From positions 3,224,001-3,288,000 of the forward strand of contig NC_089180.1 in assembly GCF_947507565.1 (NCBI RefSeq): a stretch of 64,000 nucleotides of DNA, given 5' to 3'. The stretch's first letter is position 1. Each line of letters starts with the position of its first letter. Of the stretch, positions 22,669-33,930 are shown in pieces. This stretch comes from Oscarella lobularis (Eukaryota; Porifera; Homoscleromorpha; Homosclerophorida; Oscarellidae). The position numbers and the translations under genes were made by a program. The notes below the pieces were generated by a model that searched no databases, was not told the DNA's origin, and saw only the letters and a program-made list of their open reading frames with translations.

Positions 22669-23693
22669 ACAGATCCTCTACAGGCAGCCTCACTTTGCCA
22701 GTAGAATACTGGCACTCTCTGGCAGAGAGACTATGCTGAATATCGGCGACACACGTTTCCGCCGAGGTTGGGCGCTGAACTGCATGGATGCAGTGAAAGT
22801 CGTCAACGATAACAATTATGAGGTGCTGATTTTCTGCTGCTTTTTAAATTTCGTTTGTTGCTAGAAGAGCGTTGTCACTGCTGAGAGACTCTCTAAATAG
22901 CCGTATCTATTTAGGTTGATCGCAAATGCCCAGAGCAATTCGACATTCAAGAACGCCATCTGAACACCCAGAGAGTGAAAGGTGACTACCGACGTCTTTG
23001 GCTAACGAATTATTTCTCTATGTCAATAAATAGTTATTCTAATTAGTTAAGAAAAAGTATAATTGCGTCTTAGAGAAGTACCTGATTGCAGAAGTACGCC
23101 AGTCTGTGCAGCTCGGCGAAAACTCTCTGCTTCTGCAAAATTCTTTGTTTATCGCTTCCTTCGTAGCTGCCCGTTATAGCCTCTGCCATTAATTCGAACT
23201 GTCCAGGTGAATGCCGATCTGTAAAATCCTTCATAGCACGACGCTGTAAAACTTGCCAGTCGTGCTGTAAAAGCTTTTCACCAGATCCGGAAATGAGGCT
23301 AAGGATAATAATATATCACGTCCATAAATATTTACTAGCCCGATCCGACCAACTCTTTTCTGACTCAGCTCTCGGAGCCTGATTCTCGTCACGCAGGTCA
23401 TCAATTTGCTTCTTAGCAGCGGCCAACTGTGCGTTAGTTTTCTCTAAACGGATTAAAATCTCGTTTCCATGGACGAAACTCAGGTAAAAACCAACGAATG
23501 AGAGCAATGACCATGTTACGAGTAGCCTTTCCTCACGAAATAGGGCGCTTAGCGCGATTAAAAACAAGCGAACCGATGGTAGCATAAGCAACAATTTCAC
23601 CTTCTTCGTCTTTTTTCTCATAATTTTCAAAATGGCGACCTGGCAACAGTCGAACCGCAATGGAGAAGTCGCTACTCTAGAAACAAAGCCCAT
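22661..23693 (-). pseudogene. Exons of an unidentified minus-strand gene
   Basis: Two exon-like blocks splice in phase 0: 23264-23082 (HDWQVLQRRAMKDFTDRH ... LHRLAYFCNQ, then GTACTT) and 22825-22661 (HLIIVIVDDFHCIHAVQRP ... VEDLLIS, then GTAAGA). Both are free of stops. A third open stretch upstream, 23693-23349, encodes a basic start, two hydrophobic helices and a coiled coil (LEKTNAQLAAAKKQIDDLRD), but I could not connect it in phase. The VDDFHCIH motif resembles proteins of multi-exon invertebrate transposons, which I cannot name. The last donor lies exactly at the truncated edge of the hAT element, so downstream exons are gone or displaced. Confidence 0.45.
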
Positions 23694-23829
23694 TCAAAAG
23701 TAACCGCCTACAGGACTTATGTCGCAACCATAAGAGGGATTGCATGTGACGTCATGATCCACGTGACGTTGACCGTGGTGGACAAACTGGTGGGCGCGCC
23801 TGCGAGCAGCTGTGTGTACCGATGAGAAT

Positions 23830-25044
23830 CCCTATCTGTCGGGGGCCGCGTACTCATCACTTGGCAACGGTCTTTCTAAGGCCTTTAGTATTGCCAATTT
23901 CGCTTGAGAGCATCGAACCAACCAACACCATTCCAATCCGCCGCCATAGCGTGCCACCATGCAATGTCTTTGCGAGTGCTGCAGTTCACACGCATCGGGC
24001 GATCCAAGAAACGCACCGGCGTCGCGAGATCGATTAACCGACGCACGAAATAGCGGCCAAGGCGAATAACCGTGCTGGCATGATGAAGCAGATCGATAAG
24101 CGAGAGAAGCTCCCGTTACGAGCAAACTTTCCGAGAAAGCCACCCCTCGCACAAAGAGTGGAGACGCGACAGTCTCTTCGGTGGCAAGCGAAACGAGCGC
24201 GAGACAGTGTCATGCAATCTCGATTCCAAGAAAGACGATCACAAGCGAAGGACCAGCGGTCTTTGCTTGGGCGACCGGAACGCCAAACCGCTCGCCAACG
24301 GCTAAAGCCTGCTGCAAATTCTCGGGGCACGTACATACTGCCGACGGTTTTCCGAGCCTATAAATAGGAAATCATGAATAGAGTGAATTGCCGCCGAGAC
24401 TCCACTGCAAAGCATCACGAACCCACAACCACGCTACCGCCACTGCCGAAATTTTTGTAGCCGAACGCAAGCCAAACGGGATCGTAGCATCGACAAACAC
24501 GTCCCTAGGCCAAAGCAACTCTAGTGACGCCGAATCGACGCGGTGAACAGGAATCATCCTATACGCAGTCTTGCAAGGTCAACTGGACCCCTGAAGGCGG
24601 ACAAAAACCGGCATCGTCAATTCTGCTAAAAGGCAGTGAGGCCAGCGCCAGCAAGATGCCATCGCTCACTCTTTGACTGTGAGGAAACGACAAATCCACA
24701 ATCAAGCGCCACCGACCCGGTTGATTGCTCTTCGGAATGACTCCGAACGGGCTCAGGTGCGCCGAGGAGCGCGCTTCCGAACGGATTGGGCCCCCAAGGC
24801 GACCGCACGCTCTCTTCTTGGCTAGATAGTTGTTAATCATAGCGGTATGAGACGAGGCGGTTGCGATTAGACGAAAGGAGCCGAGCCGCGCTGTAGTCGA
24901 AGCCGATTCAGAAGCCTTCTCGCAAACCGGGAAAGAAGAGACAAGAATGCACGGATGATGGCAGCAAGCACTGAGGCGAACGATAGCGGAAAAGCTCTTG
25001 ATAAACGTCGGGAAACGCAAATAGAGCAAAGGCAATGGCAGCAC
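23830..25044 (-). pseudogene. DIRS-type reverse transcriptase / RNase H remnant
   Basis: On the minus strand: SPFGVIPKSNQPGRWRLIVD near 24720, then RIDDAG, MIPVHRVDSASLELLWPRD and FVDATIPFGLRSATKI near 24480. Next come LGVP-type GVPVAQAKTAGPSLVIVFLG near 24260, LIDLLHHASTVIRLGRYF near 24090, and DIAWWHAMAADWNGVGWF near 23940. The order matches RT followed by the connection and RNase H of tyrosine-recombinase (DIRS) retroelements. Frames change several times. The VDD catalytic box region around 24360 is not recognisable. The recombinase that should follow is absent here. Confidence 0.7.
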
Positions 25045-25380
25045 AGCGAATCATGTGACGGGTTATAGTGAAGGACGTGTACTACCGGTAGCACGCTGGG
25101 TCAGTTACTAAGTAGATTAATGCTCAGAAGAAAGTGTACTACGCTTCGGCGCCTCACAAGGATTCACACCTACAAATTCATTTATTGCTTCATCCGTGTT
25201 AAAGTTGCATACACCGCGTTGAATCCTGTGATATAGCTCGTGCAGTTCCAGCGCAAGGAGACCATCCTTTTATCGGCTACGTTGAATTAGTCAGTGATGC
25301 CTGTACAACCGTAGTGTGGCTGCGATGACATCGTCTTCTGGCGGATCATCCTCAGTAAGGCAGTTGAAAGTAGTCGCATC

Positions 25381-25767
25381 GTGAAAACGCAGAAGGATAT
25401 TGAAGAGAGTATTCTTCGAGGGCCCAAAGCGAATGTCAACGAGGTTTTTGAAGCCGGTTCAAGATCACCTGAAGTTCAAAAGTTTCAGTTGACCGTTCTT
25501 CGTCATCTCGCAGCCGATAGCAAGACGCCCGAGACAGATCGGTATTTTGTGAATCAACTTGGATGTTCACTGACCCGTGAAGAACGACGACAAGCGATAT
25601 CTGAGCTAATGAAGAATGACTTGATTCGGTTTACTAGTCTCACAAGTTTTGCGATACACAGTAAAGCGGTCAGGTACTTAGTGAGACATAATACGGACCA
25701 TTTTCTAATCAGTGAGAAATGTAATTGTCTTTACACTAAGTCCAAAGTCGAATTCGAAAAAAAATAA
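25381..25767 (+). CDS. Hypothetical 128-aa protein, winged-helix-like
   Basis: An uninterrupted frame from a GTG at 25381 to TAA at 25765. Internal ATGs are few, so it may be an exon of a longer gene. Predicted features by eye: an amphipathic N-terminus (IEESILRGP), a helix-rich middle (FQLTVLRHLAADSKTPETD, REERRQAISELMKNDLIRF) and a short strand-like hairpin (TSLTSFAIHSKAVRYLV). That is a plausible winged-helix arrangement. No family is recognised. It stands between two remnants on other strands and is not obviously transposon-derived. Codon use is ordinary and no lesion is visible. Confidence 0.4.
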   Translation: MKTQKDIEESILRGPKANVNEVFEAGSRSPEVQKFQLTVLRHLAADSKTPETDRYFVNQLGCSLTREERRQAISELMKNDLIRFTSLTSFAIHSKAVRYLVRHNTDHFLISEKCNCLYTKSKVEFEKK

Positions 25768-26022
25768 TCGGCTTTTTGTCGCTATGGAGAGAGAAAAAAC
25801 CGAAATTCATCAAATATTTTGAAGAAAACTATGTCATTCGGCAAGGTTTTTAGTCTCTAACGTTTTAAAATATAACAATACCTAAGGAAGGACGCAATGT
25901 GTAGAAAATTGGGCCACAGCGTATAGAAATTTTCATCATTCGGACGTGGAAACAAATATGCTTGTGAAGAGGTAACAATTATTTGTTTTTTGGGCAAGTG
26001 GCGTTTTTGAAAATTCTTTCAG

Positions 26023-26583
26023 CTTTCACAGCAAATTGAAAATGACGTATTTTGGAGGGAAAGTCTGCCGACGAGTAGACCCCCTTTTGGAAACTCTTTT
26101 GCGCTTTGAAAAGGATGAAACAGCGGACACCATTCGCAAAGAGCACCTCGGCAAAGAGACCCCGAAGACAAAGAAGGATCGCTGTCGTCATTTGCAAGCT
26201 TTGGAAATTCCTGACAGCGCCATAAAGGTACCAATTTAAAAAGCTATTTTTCACTAAAACACTATAAATATATTGGACTTTAGAGACAATCGGAAGGTGT
26301 ATGGCGGGTCGGCGATTCCGTTGTAAAGTATGATGAATGCCCAGAAAGTGATAGCAGTCGTACCTGCGATGAGGGTGACTGTAATCACAACTGCACATGC
26401 TCCTGCTTTGATTATGAAACGGGGCACGTTTGCAAGCACCTTCACAAAGTGGCAAGTGCCATGTTCAGGAATAAGTCGGATTCAGAAATGGTGCCTTATA
26501 TCATTTCATCTACACAGCGCAGTGATCCTGAGGGCTTTTTTATCACGCATCATACAAACTTGACTCTGTATAAGGGTTACTAG
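26023..26583 (+). CDS. SWIM zinc-finger protein, last two exons
   Basis: Exon 26023-26227 begins after a TTCTTTCAG acceptor and ends AIK|GTACCA. A 56-nt intron (26228-26283) leads to exon 26284-26583, ending TAG, in phase 0. The first exon encodes YFGGKVCRRVDPLLETLLRF, as in SWIM proteins related to MULE transposases. The second has VWRVGDSVVKYDECP and the zinc ligands C-x-C...C-x-H in CTCSCFDYETGHVCKHLHKV near 26390-26445. SWIM domains bind zinc and mediate DNA or protein contacts. Upstream exons were not found. No lesion is visible, so it may be a functional C-terminus or a recent copy of a transposon-related gene. Confidence 0.6.
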
Positions 26584-26813
26584 GGGTGGCCTGATACTTA
26601 TGTACTGTATATCATACATATGCTATCATACCTTTTGTCCCCATCGGCGCTTCATAACCATGGGCATGTAAGCTAGGCGTCCTCAAACTAACACCCCGAG
26701 CACAAGTCGGGCGTGGGGCTATGCGCCGTGACCAACGACGCGTGATCACCAAATCAGGGAGCTTGCACGCATACCAAAGAAATAATAACACGCGATCGCG
26801 ACCCAACGAACTC

Positions 26814-27205
26814 TCAGACGGCCCGAATTGTCTCTAAACGCGGCGATCTCTTCTGAGTGGAGCCGGATGTACCGCTGGTACGCTTCCATCTCCCCAGCGT
26901 TTGGATCGTCGAGTCCTCCAAGCCGCGCGGTGCTGCTGTCGACGCCGCCCCAATGCGAAAGCTGTAACCTGGCAAATGCGTACGACCAACATCGTCCTTG
27001 ACAGTGGACGCCAATTGTGATGAAGAAATATTGGGCCCGACTCCCAGCCGCGAATGATCAGGTACGCTAGTATCGCTCTCACAGGGCATAGATCCGAGTC
27101 CGTAAGCCCCAAGTACACGTCTACCCCTCGCCGGACTGGATCCGTCTTCATCTTCTCTAAGTATGCCTCTCCATTCTGTTGCCAGAATTGTTTCAGGTCT
27201 GGCAA
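26814..27205 (-). pseudogene. DIRS tyrosine recombinase C-terminal region
   Basis: On the minus strand GVDVYLGLTDSDLCPVRAIL near 27110 leads, after a frameshift, to YSFRIGAASTAAPRGLED near 26950 (the H/Y-x-x-R box), then LGRW. In a third frame EAYQRYIRLHSEE near 26870 holds the catalytic Tyr. The catalytic Arg and Tyr can be seen but are spread over three frames. It lies to the right of the minus-strand RT remnant, the reverse of the normal RT-RNaseH-recombinase order, so the two pieces come from separate copies or a rearrangement. Confidence 0.65.
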
Positions 27206-27458
27206 AAACTAGTGAGTATTGCTCTAGTTGAAGAACCTAAGTCGAAAAAATAAAAAATTTGCATTTACACGAGCCGACGTCAGTGAACTTTGTTGCCGTA
27301 TCTTTCGTCTGTGAATTTGACAATCACGCTGTCTGACCCCACTGAGCAAGAAACATCAATGGGCGAAACGCCTCCTTGATTTTGAGATGTTTGCCATTAA
27401 AGACTCCATCAGTGGGTAGAGAAGGAAACAACTCTTCAGGGCGCTGTGGCTCCTTGTA

Positions 27459-28239
27459 CTAAAATACTTTTGAGACGATCGACGGCGCAGCGCAAATTAG
27501 AGAGGAATTGCCGTATAGGCTGCAACGTGTAGGAGAGATCCACTGAGGCCAATCTTTCCCACGGAAAGTTCCTCGACTCGTAACAACGCTGAACAGAAAA
27601 ATTTTATTTGTTAAAAGGGTAGCGGCATAACATAGAAAGAGTCCGCCAGTGCCGAGATTTCCGTTCGGACCCCATTTTGGAGGAAGCTTCTCACGAAAGT
27701 CTTTGTGTATCTGAAGAAGAGGGTCGCTAGTCGTAAAGACACGCAATTTTCCTTTATAACGAAAATGACGATTACGTCTTCGTAAAGAAAAGCTCCGTCC
27801 TTTGGATACGGCCCTTACTTCGTTGTGGCTTACCATCCGCTTCGTTTGATTTTGCTTCTTCGGATCCCGCTGCCGCCGCCGTGTCACACCGATCATCAAT
27901 TTTCGCCTCTTCAATCTTCACAGATTTACTCTTCTTTTTTGAATTTGTTCCTTCGGATCCCGCCGATCCAGAAGATTTCTCCTTATCAGATTTCTTTTTT
28001 CTTCAGATCTGACTGATTTCGTTTCTGCTGTCTTCGCTCCTCTCGTTTCCAACTTGTAACGCCTCCTCCAAACAAGCATCGACAACCTTCATCAGTTCGG
28101 CCTCGCTTTTCTGTTCTTTTTGACCTCCCAAGTGTTGGAGTAGTCTTGCGTAGCCGCACCCTCCGCCTTGGTGTTGATATCCACACCAGGAGAGGGTCTG
28201 GTGACATCCCTTTGACGTCTCTGTGTTCCGCTGCCTCAA
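27459..28239 (-). other. Unrecognised minus-strand open stretch, gag-like at best
   Basis: Frames 28239-28003 (GCHQTLSWCGYQHQ ... EAELMKVVDACLEEALQ) and 27914-27459 are linked by a Lys/Ser/Ala-rich region with frame changes. There is no zinc knuckle or clear domain. Its place upstream of the DIRS recombinase piece on the same strand would suit a gag-like ORF, but this is guesswork. Confidence 0.25.
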
Positions 28240-28396
28240 TTATCGAGGGGGATATTTGGTAGACACATGTCGCGTTGCCATAGCGTGTCGCACGCGACGA
28301 GTAGCAACGTTAGTCTTACGGTAGAATCGATCAGAAGCTCTGTGTTCGGTATATCGAGATTCGCGCAGCAAAAACCAAGTCGGCTTCAGACATAAA

Positions 28397-28424
28397 CTAG
28401 CTGACTAACCGGCTTCGCCCGGGT
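28397..28424 (-). mobile_element. Helitron 3' terminus of the RPA-bearing copy
   Basis: Minus strand: a GC-rich hairpin with TTCG-type loop, 6 nt, then CTAG at 28397-28400 followed by T. It is almost identical to 9194-9221. A second, slightly different hairpin (GGGCAAAGCCGGGTACTCA) sits 200 bp inside at 28597-28617 but lacks CTRR. Confidence 0.65.
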
Positions 28425-28897
28425 CGGGAGCAGGAGATTCTAAGGTTTTCGATGAACCCTGTGGCAGACACTTGGAAAGGCTTAACTTTCCGTGTTACTT
28501 CCAACACTGCCATTATGTCTGCGCTTCTGGAACCTAAATCGTATTTGTGGACCCGCCCTCGGTACGCTTTGGGGAGCAAGACCCACTCCTGCTAAGGTGA
28601 GTACCCGGCTTTGCCCGTTGTGCGGAATTTTTTTGACAGGTAGAGATAGGGCACGTGGTTTGACTTGCTTGGGTAAGAGTTTCAAAGTATTGGTACTTCT
28701 TTGTGGCGTAGGTTCGTTGTTCGTGTATCGAAAAAAGTGTAGCAGGACGCATTTTTACTTTATTTAATTAAAACAGGATGAAAAGTCAAAGATTGAGGCC
28801 AACAGGCCAAACGTGGCGTTTAAGGTAACTACCGCCAGAAAAAGTTCCTTTTAGGAAAAAACGTAGATGCAAGAAATGGCCAAAGGGCCAAAATAGT

Positions 28898-30250
28898 TCA
28901 AATTAGATGGGCCAAGAAGGCCAAAACGTTTTGGCGTTTAAAGAAACTACGTTGTTTTTTGTGTTGTAGAGTTACGTCACTTTGGAAAAACAGAAGGAAC
29001 GTCAAGTTGAAGAACGGAAGCGGAACCACGATGGGTGGTTTGTCGACGGCGCGAAGGTGACTTTCGAGAAGAAAGCGCCGACTGTTGTCTGGTTGGAAGA
29101 GTTGTGGAAAGATCCGAAAGAGTGTCTTCGCGCTCGCCGTCGGCCTCATCATCGTTCGTTGTTGTTTGCAATTTTTCTTGATTGCAAGCATTGTTGATTT
29201 GTAGAGGGATTGTTGGCCTTCCGAAGCCATTTCTTCGAAGAGGTTGCGTCTAGCATGTCGCTTAGGAGAGGAAGTTCTTTGAGGATAGGAGACGTCAACT
29301 ATAGACTGATAACGCAAATATTCCACATTGAACTTTGGAACATCAAGGAGAGTGTATTGCGTTATATCGCTGATGGCTTTGCGCGCAATCTTTGAAATGG
29401 TCGTAGACGTAGCGGTCAGTTGAACTCTGACGGAGTCGTCGTTCTGGAGAGTGAGATAAGCCGAGATTTCACGGGAAGAGTGTCGGACATGAGAAGAGTT
29501 TCCACAGGAGTTGCATCGAACATAGGGTTCTGTTGTTTCAATGAGAAAGGCTTCACCGGTATCGCAGGCGGTGCACGCGTAGTAGGACTTAAAATTATTC
29601 ATCCCAATCACGGTCGCATTCTTGAAGAGGTTGTGCGATTCTCTTTTGAAGTGCGTCAACGGTGCGACTTCTCCGATGTCCTGAAATGGTTTAATTTCGC
29701 ATCCGTTTTTCAAGGAACGGCCCATTTGTACTTGACTGGTGAAGTTTCCCCAGAGAGTAGCAGTAGGCGACGCGGACCCGTCGGAGATTCCAACTTTCCG
29801 TATCGGGGTGGTATATGATCTTTTCGTGAATACGTAACGGCAGAAACATCTAGGACTTTGGCCGCAAAGTCGGCCAAATTGGGAACTTGCTTCTGCAGGT
29901 CCTTCAAGAGAATCTTCTATGGAATTTGCGGAGTTGCATCCGTGTGGGTACGGACGTTCATCTTCTGCGGAGATCTGAGGATGGACGTTCTCTCAGTTAG
30001 TTTTCTTCCATCGTGTTTGTGTAGGTGTTCCTCTTGAGAAGCGCATTGCAGAAGGAGACGGTTTCGTTTCGATTAACAGTGTCGACCAACTTGTCTCGCT
30101 TGCGCGGATAAAAAGAGATGAATCGAATACGACCAGATTCGTCTTTGGCGTATCCGTGGTAAAACTGTGATCCGCTTTCAGCAAGGGTCAGATCGGATAG
30201 AACGTCAATCTTTGCGTGGAACGTCCCAAAGTAACCTGGGTGTGCGTGTA
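28898..30250 (-). pseudogene. RPA1-like protein of a Helitron
   Basis: On the minus strand: QFYHGYAKDESGRIRFI and YPRKRDKLVDTVNRNETV near 30060-30170 (first OB fold), ADFAAKVLDVSAVTYS near 29840, then the zinc/OB domain YYACTACDTGEAFL ... YVRCNSCGN near 29500-29570 with its C-x2-C ... C-x2-C ligands, and SAYLTLQNDDSVRVQLTATS. RPA-like proteins occur in animal and plant Helitrons and presumably bind single-stranded DNA during rolling-circle transposition. Frameshifts near 29720 and 30030 break it. With the 3' terminus at 28397 it defines the downstream half of one Helitron; no Rep-helicase is adjacent. Confidence 0.7.
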
Positions 30251-31180
30251 GACATTAGGTCTCATAACAAAACAACAAATTTAAATTGTGACGTTACCGA
30301 CGGTGGAGTCGTATATGCGCTTATGCAAGAAAAATGCTTGAGCGGAGAAGAGTGAGCATTGGGTGAAACGGAAGTTGAAGTCGTCGGTAAAGCGGAGGCA
30401 CTATGTTGAGCCATAGCTGTAGGAGAGACAGAAGCGTAAGAACTTATAGGATGAAGTAAAAAGATTAAATTATTGTAAAGTCGCCATTAAAAGCCGCGGC
30501 TGAAGTCAATAGTAGCCGCAGAAAAAGTGCGGTTTCTATTCGAGCGTGTGGGTCATATTTCTTTTAAAAACGTTTCAAGTGGTATCGGAGACGCATTGCC
30601 TTATGCAAAAAGCAGTTTAGCGCCTTTTTCAAGTTAGTGCGCCTCTTTTCCTCTACGATAAAGAAAAATTTTCTGCGACTTTTATTCGAGAGCGGCTTTT
30701 ATTTAAGGGCAGCTTTTAATTAATGGCGACTTTACGGTAGGAGTTTTGCCTGAAAAATTGTGACAACGAAGGATCGACGACAGTTGAGTAAATAAAAAAG
30801 CGCGGTTCAAGATCTAAAGACGCAAGGATAATTGGAAACAGAAGCGTAATTTTGTTATCCGTAATGTTTTTGTTCGCTATAGCGAAATGTTGGAGTGCGA
30901 GGCGAAAGGTGAACGCGAAAGATGATGGACAGTTGTATAAATGTCTCCTCGCGAAGTCTTCAACCTTCGCCCGGTTGATCGTTAGTGAACTTTTCGTTCT
31001 TCACTAGAACGGTGCAAAAGTTATTTAAATGCATTTCTAGATGAATTTATGCAGTGTGAACAAAATGCTTCCTTTATTCTACTTACTCGAAATGCCTTCT
31101 AGCAATACCAGACATTATCCAGATACGTTCTATTCTAGCGATTAATCACTAAACTGACTCTAATAGCATCCTCCACTTAC

Positions 31181-31351
31181 CTTAGAGAAACCCTTGCTCT
31201 CCTTCTCTTCAAACCAAGAAAACGAAGTCGCCTCTTGAAATAGACTCTCCCTGTTTTCGCTCGAGAAAGAGGCACATCTCAGTAAAGTCAGACCATCGCG
31301 AAAGCAGGTCTCAACCGTCAATTGCGTCATCGCTGACGCTTGGTAAGACAA
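31181..31351 (-). other. Possible isolated exon with strong splice donor
   Basis: A stop-free minus-strand frame (TQLTVETCFRDGLTLLRCAS ... EEKESKGFSK) ends exactly at AAG|GTAAGT. No partner exon or domain was found. Confidence 0.25.
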
Positions 31352-31774
31352 CGGTCGCCAAGTCTAGCACAGCGTGCGGTGGGCCAAGTGCGGACGAGTC
31401 CCCGTATAGCAGGAAGAAGAGTACAGTGTACAGTGTCATGTTTAATCGCTGAAAATGTTTGTCTACACTAGAAAAGTCTCAATTAATAAATTAATGAATA
31501 AAATTGAAACACATTTGAGTACCAGATCTTTCATGATGAATACCCTTTGTTATATTTAAATTGTCATAAGTCAGAATTGTAGGCGTTAATTGGGCTTTTG
31601 CTGGAGCAACCGCTCTGTTAGCAACAGATTTGAAGTAGTCTCAAGAATGAGTGTAGGATGCCGCGAACCCCAAGCGGTTCATTCCCCTCATAACCTAATT
31701 TTAGTACAGTAATACCGTATTTTTTAGATAAGACCCTTGTGGCTGAAAATACGTACCTGTTTACTTGTTGCATG

Positions 31775-31990
31775 ACTCATCAAATTTCGGAACCAATTTC
31801 GGCGAGAGGCCTGGTTTGTGAAATGGCGAATGCAGCAAGACCAAGGTTCCCTCATCCAGAGCAACAGGTAGATGCTTTGCGTTATAGAGCTTCTTCCTAG
31901 CGGCATCTGACTTCCCCTGACTTTTCCTAGCCAGAGTGAACGCTTTGCCGATTCTCTTCGTCAGATCGACTCCGTATTGATAAACGTCTT
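31775..31990 (-). pseudogene. Retroelement integrase C-terminal (GPY/F-like) scrap
   Basis: EGTLVLLHSPFHKPGLSPKL near 31820 on the minus strand resembles the short beta-barrel segment after gypsy integrase cores (GDLVLL...KLxPKF). It is preceded by RIGKAFTLARKSQ-like residues in changing frames. Confidence 0.45.
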
Positions 31991-32158
31991 CGCGGACAGA
32001 TCCGTCAAGATCTTCTCATACGTCTATCTGCATCTCATCGCCACGCCCGTTTCCGATCGAATGGACCGCCCCCGCTACCGTCGGATCGCCCTCGCGTTTT
32101 GTCTTCTCCAATTCCTTCCTCCGGCGATAGCACTGGCTCTCTCGTGTGTTTCATTTTC

Positions 32159-32521
32159 TTACAGTAGTCGCATCGTTTCGGAGCGGGTTGCTGTTCCAGA
32201 TGCGCGTGACTGCTTGTCGAGAGATTCTCGTATTCTTCGTTGGTGTTCCATGAGTTCTTCGATCAGACGAGTTTGCCTTCGGATGATTATTTCTAGATCC
32301 GGCGCGTCCGATCGGTTACGGATGGTCGTCCGCGCTGCCTCGTTGCGATTACGATTGATTGAACGCCGATTCCTCGTCTGCTGCGCGCCCGTTAGCACGG
32401 CCAAGCTTTCGCTCGCCGCTTTGGCGCCCGCCTTCCAGATCTTTTCGCCGACACGCGCCGTTTCCTTCTTCGTAGCCGTTTTCCGGCAATTCGCCGTCTT
32501 CTTTCTTCCTTCCGGCAACAC
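32159..32521 (-). other. Lys/Arg-rich coiled-coil ORF
   Basis: 120 codons open on the minus strand: a basic N-terminus (KKTANCRKTATKKE), then a charged helix (LEIIIRRQTRLIEELMEHQ). Composition suits a gag-like or nucleic-acid-binding protein. A longer plus-strand frame over the same bases (31977-32534) looks like its antisense shadow, but neither is confirmed. Confidence 0.3.
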
Positions 32522-33401
32522 TGGAGCAGCCTAAGAAGTGAGGAAACATGACGAGGAGGACACCATCGTTCGAATTCGAACTTCCGGTTAGGCTCGCGAG
32601 CGTCAGACTAAGACGAGGCGTCTTTCATCCCTTACCTTGAAGCGGAGCCGCCACGTAGGCTAGGAACGCAGAAACTGGGCACACCCCTCCCGGCGGAAGC
32701 TGACCCAAAAAAGACAAACGCTCACTCACCGAACTTGTCGGTTTTAGACATCTTGAACCGCAACCTCACCCACGACGGGTCGGGGAAACGGTCGACGGCT
32801 AAGTCCCGCACCACTACATTCCGAAACGGTGAAAACTCTCGAAGGGACGGCACCGTGAACTCCCAGACCCGGAGGCATCCAAAGAACTGCCACCCACAGA
32901 AGCCGAGCCTAAGTATAATCCGCGAACCCGTTCCAAACGCCCCGTAACCGTGCAAACAGAGGGACCGTCATCGGCAAGCGACAGTCCGTCTAACGCCGCT
33001 GTTCGTCTGCCTGCACGCGCTGAATACTCCGCAGAAGGCGGGCCAAGAGCGGCGGCCGTTGCTGGAATGGGTCAGTAGCCTCCTGCCGTGATGTGTAGGC
33101 TGCGCACCGGGGAAAAAAACTGTTGCACGAGCAAAGCCGGGCAACCGTTTTCTGCCAGCGCCGACGCGAAGAGGCAGAACGTTTCGAGAAAATCGGGAAC
33201 CGGACATATGTCTTAGGCTTCACAGAAAAATAAAAAAATACGCTGGCCGGACGAGTACGTCCTCCGTGATGCTGGAACTAAGCTGTTTATCGTGTTGACG
33301 CGACGAGCCGTTTCCAGTGCGGGGAGGTCCAGGCCTCGTCGCCCCCAAGGAGTGCGTTGAGCGCGTTGGCTACCCCGTCCGAAACGACTCGCATGTCTAG
33401 C

Positions 33402-33476
33402 GCCACCTGCAAAAACGGCAGTCCAGTAGGGCCACCTGCAAGAACGGCAGTCTACTAAGGTCAAAGGTTCGAGTCC
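33402..33476. repeat. 29-bp direct repeat followed by a tRNA B-box-like motif
   Basis: GCCACCTGCAAAAACGGCAG (33402) and GCCACCTGCAAGAACGGCAG (33431) are tandem copies, period 29. Next to them GGTTCGAGTCC at 33466-33476 is a perfect RNA polymerase III B box. No cloverleaf forms, so at most this is a tRNA-derived SINE remnant. Confidence 0.4.
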
Positions 33477-33784
33477 CGACGCTTGCTCTTTTTTTTTCTT
33501 TTACTTTTTCCGTCTTTTCGCTATACCTAAGCGGCGATTTCGCATAGGAGCGAGAAAAGCTCACAGATTTAGCTTCAAAATGCACAGTTTAGAGACACGG
33601 CAGTGCTAAGTCAATTTTCATTTCATTGTTGTCAGACTTCTATTCCAGAAAGTCGCAATTAGGGTTCAAAGGTATATTAAAAGCTCTAACGCGCGTTCTT
33701 TATGACTTTTCTCGACCGTTTTTCAATGAAAAACCGACTATTAGACTAGTCGCTAAGTCTCGAATGCATTTTCGTAATCTTATC

Positions 33785-33930
33785 GGTAACGGTAAAATTC
33801 GCACCCGTTGTACAGTAGCGTCTAGCCTCGGAAAACCCAGACTCACCCCCGCGCGCGCTACGCGACTGGGTGAGAGTCTGGGCAACTTGTATAGTCGAGC
33901 GCGGTTCCTTTGATGATAATTCGATTTTGT
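33785..33930. repeat. Hairpin repeat: CCCAGACTCACCC family, copy 1
   Basis: CCCAGACTCACCC pairs with GGGTGAGAGTCTGGG around a CGCGCGCGCTACGCG loop. The flank GCAACTTGTATAGTCG... TTCCTTTGAT is shared with 43333-43422. Its left edge (CACCCGTTGTACAGTAGCGTC) is also shared with 35015 and 61945. Confidence 0.65.

Noticed and set aside
31977..32534. 185-codon plus-strand membrane-like protein
   Set aside because: Its hydrophobic and Arg-rich character is what antisense of a Lys/Glu-rich coiled-coil frame would give; no splice or start context supports it.
33466..33476. tRNA gene from the GGTTCGAGTCC box
   Set aside because: The T-stem does not pair (A opposite C), and no acceptor stem or anticodon arm can be built; only a B-box-like motif remains.
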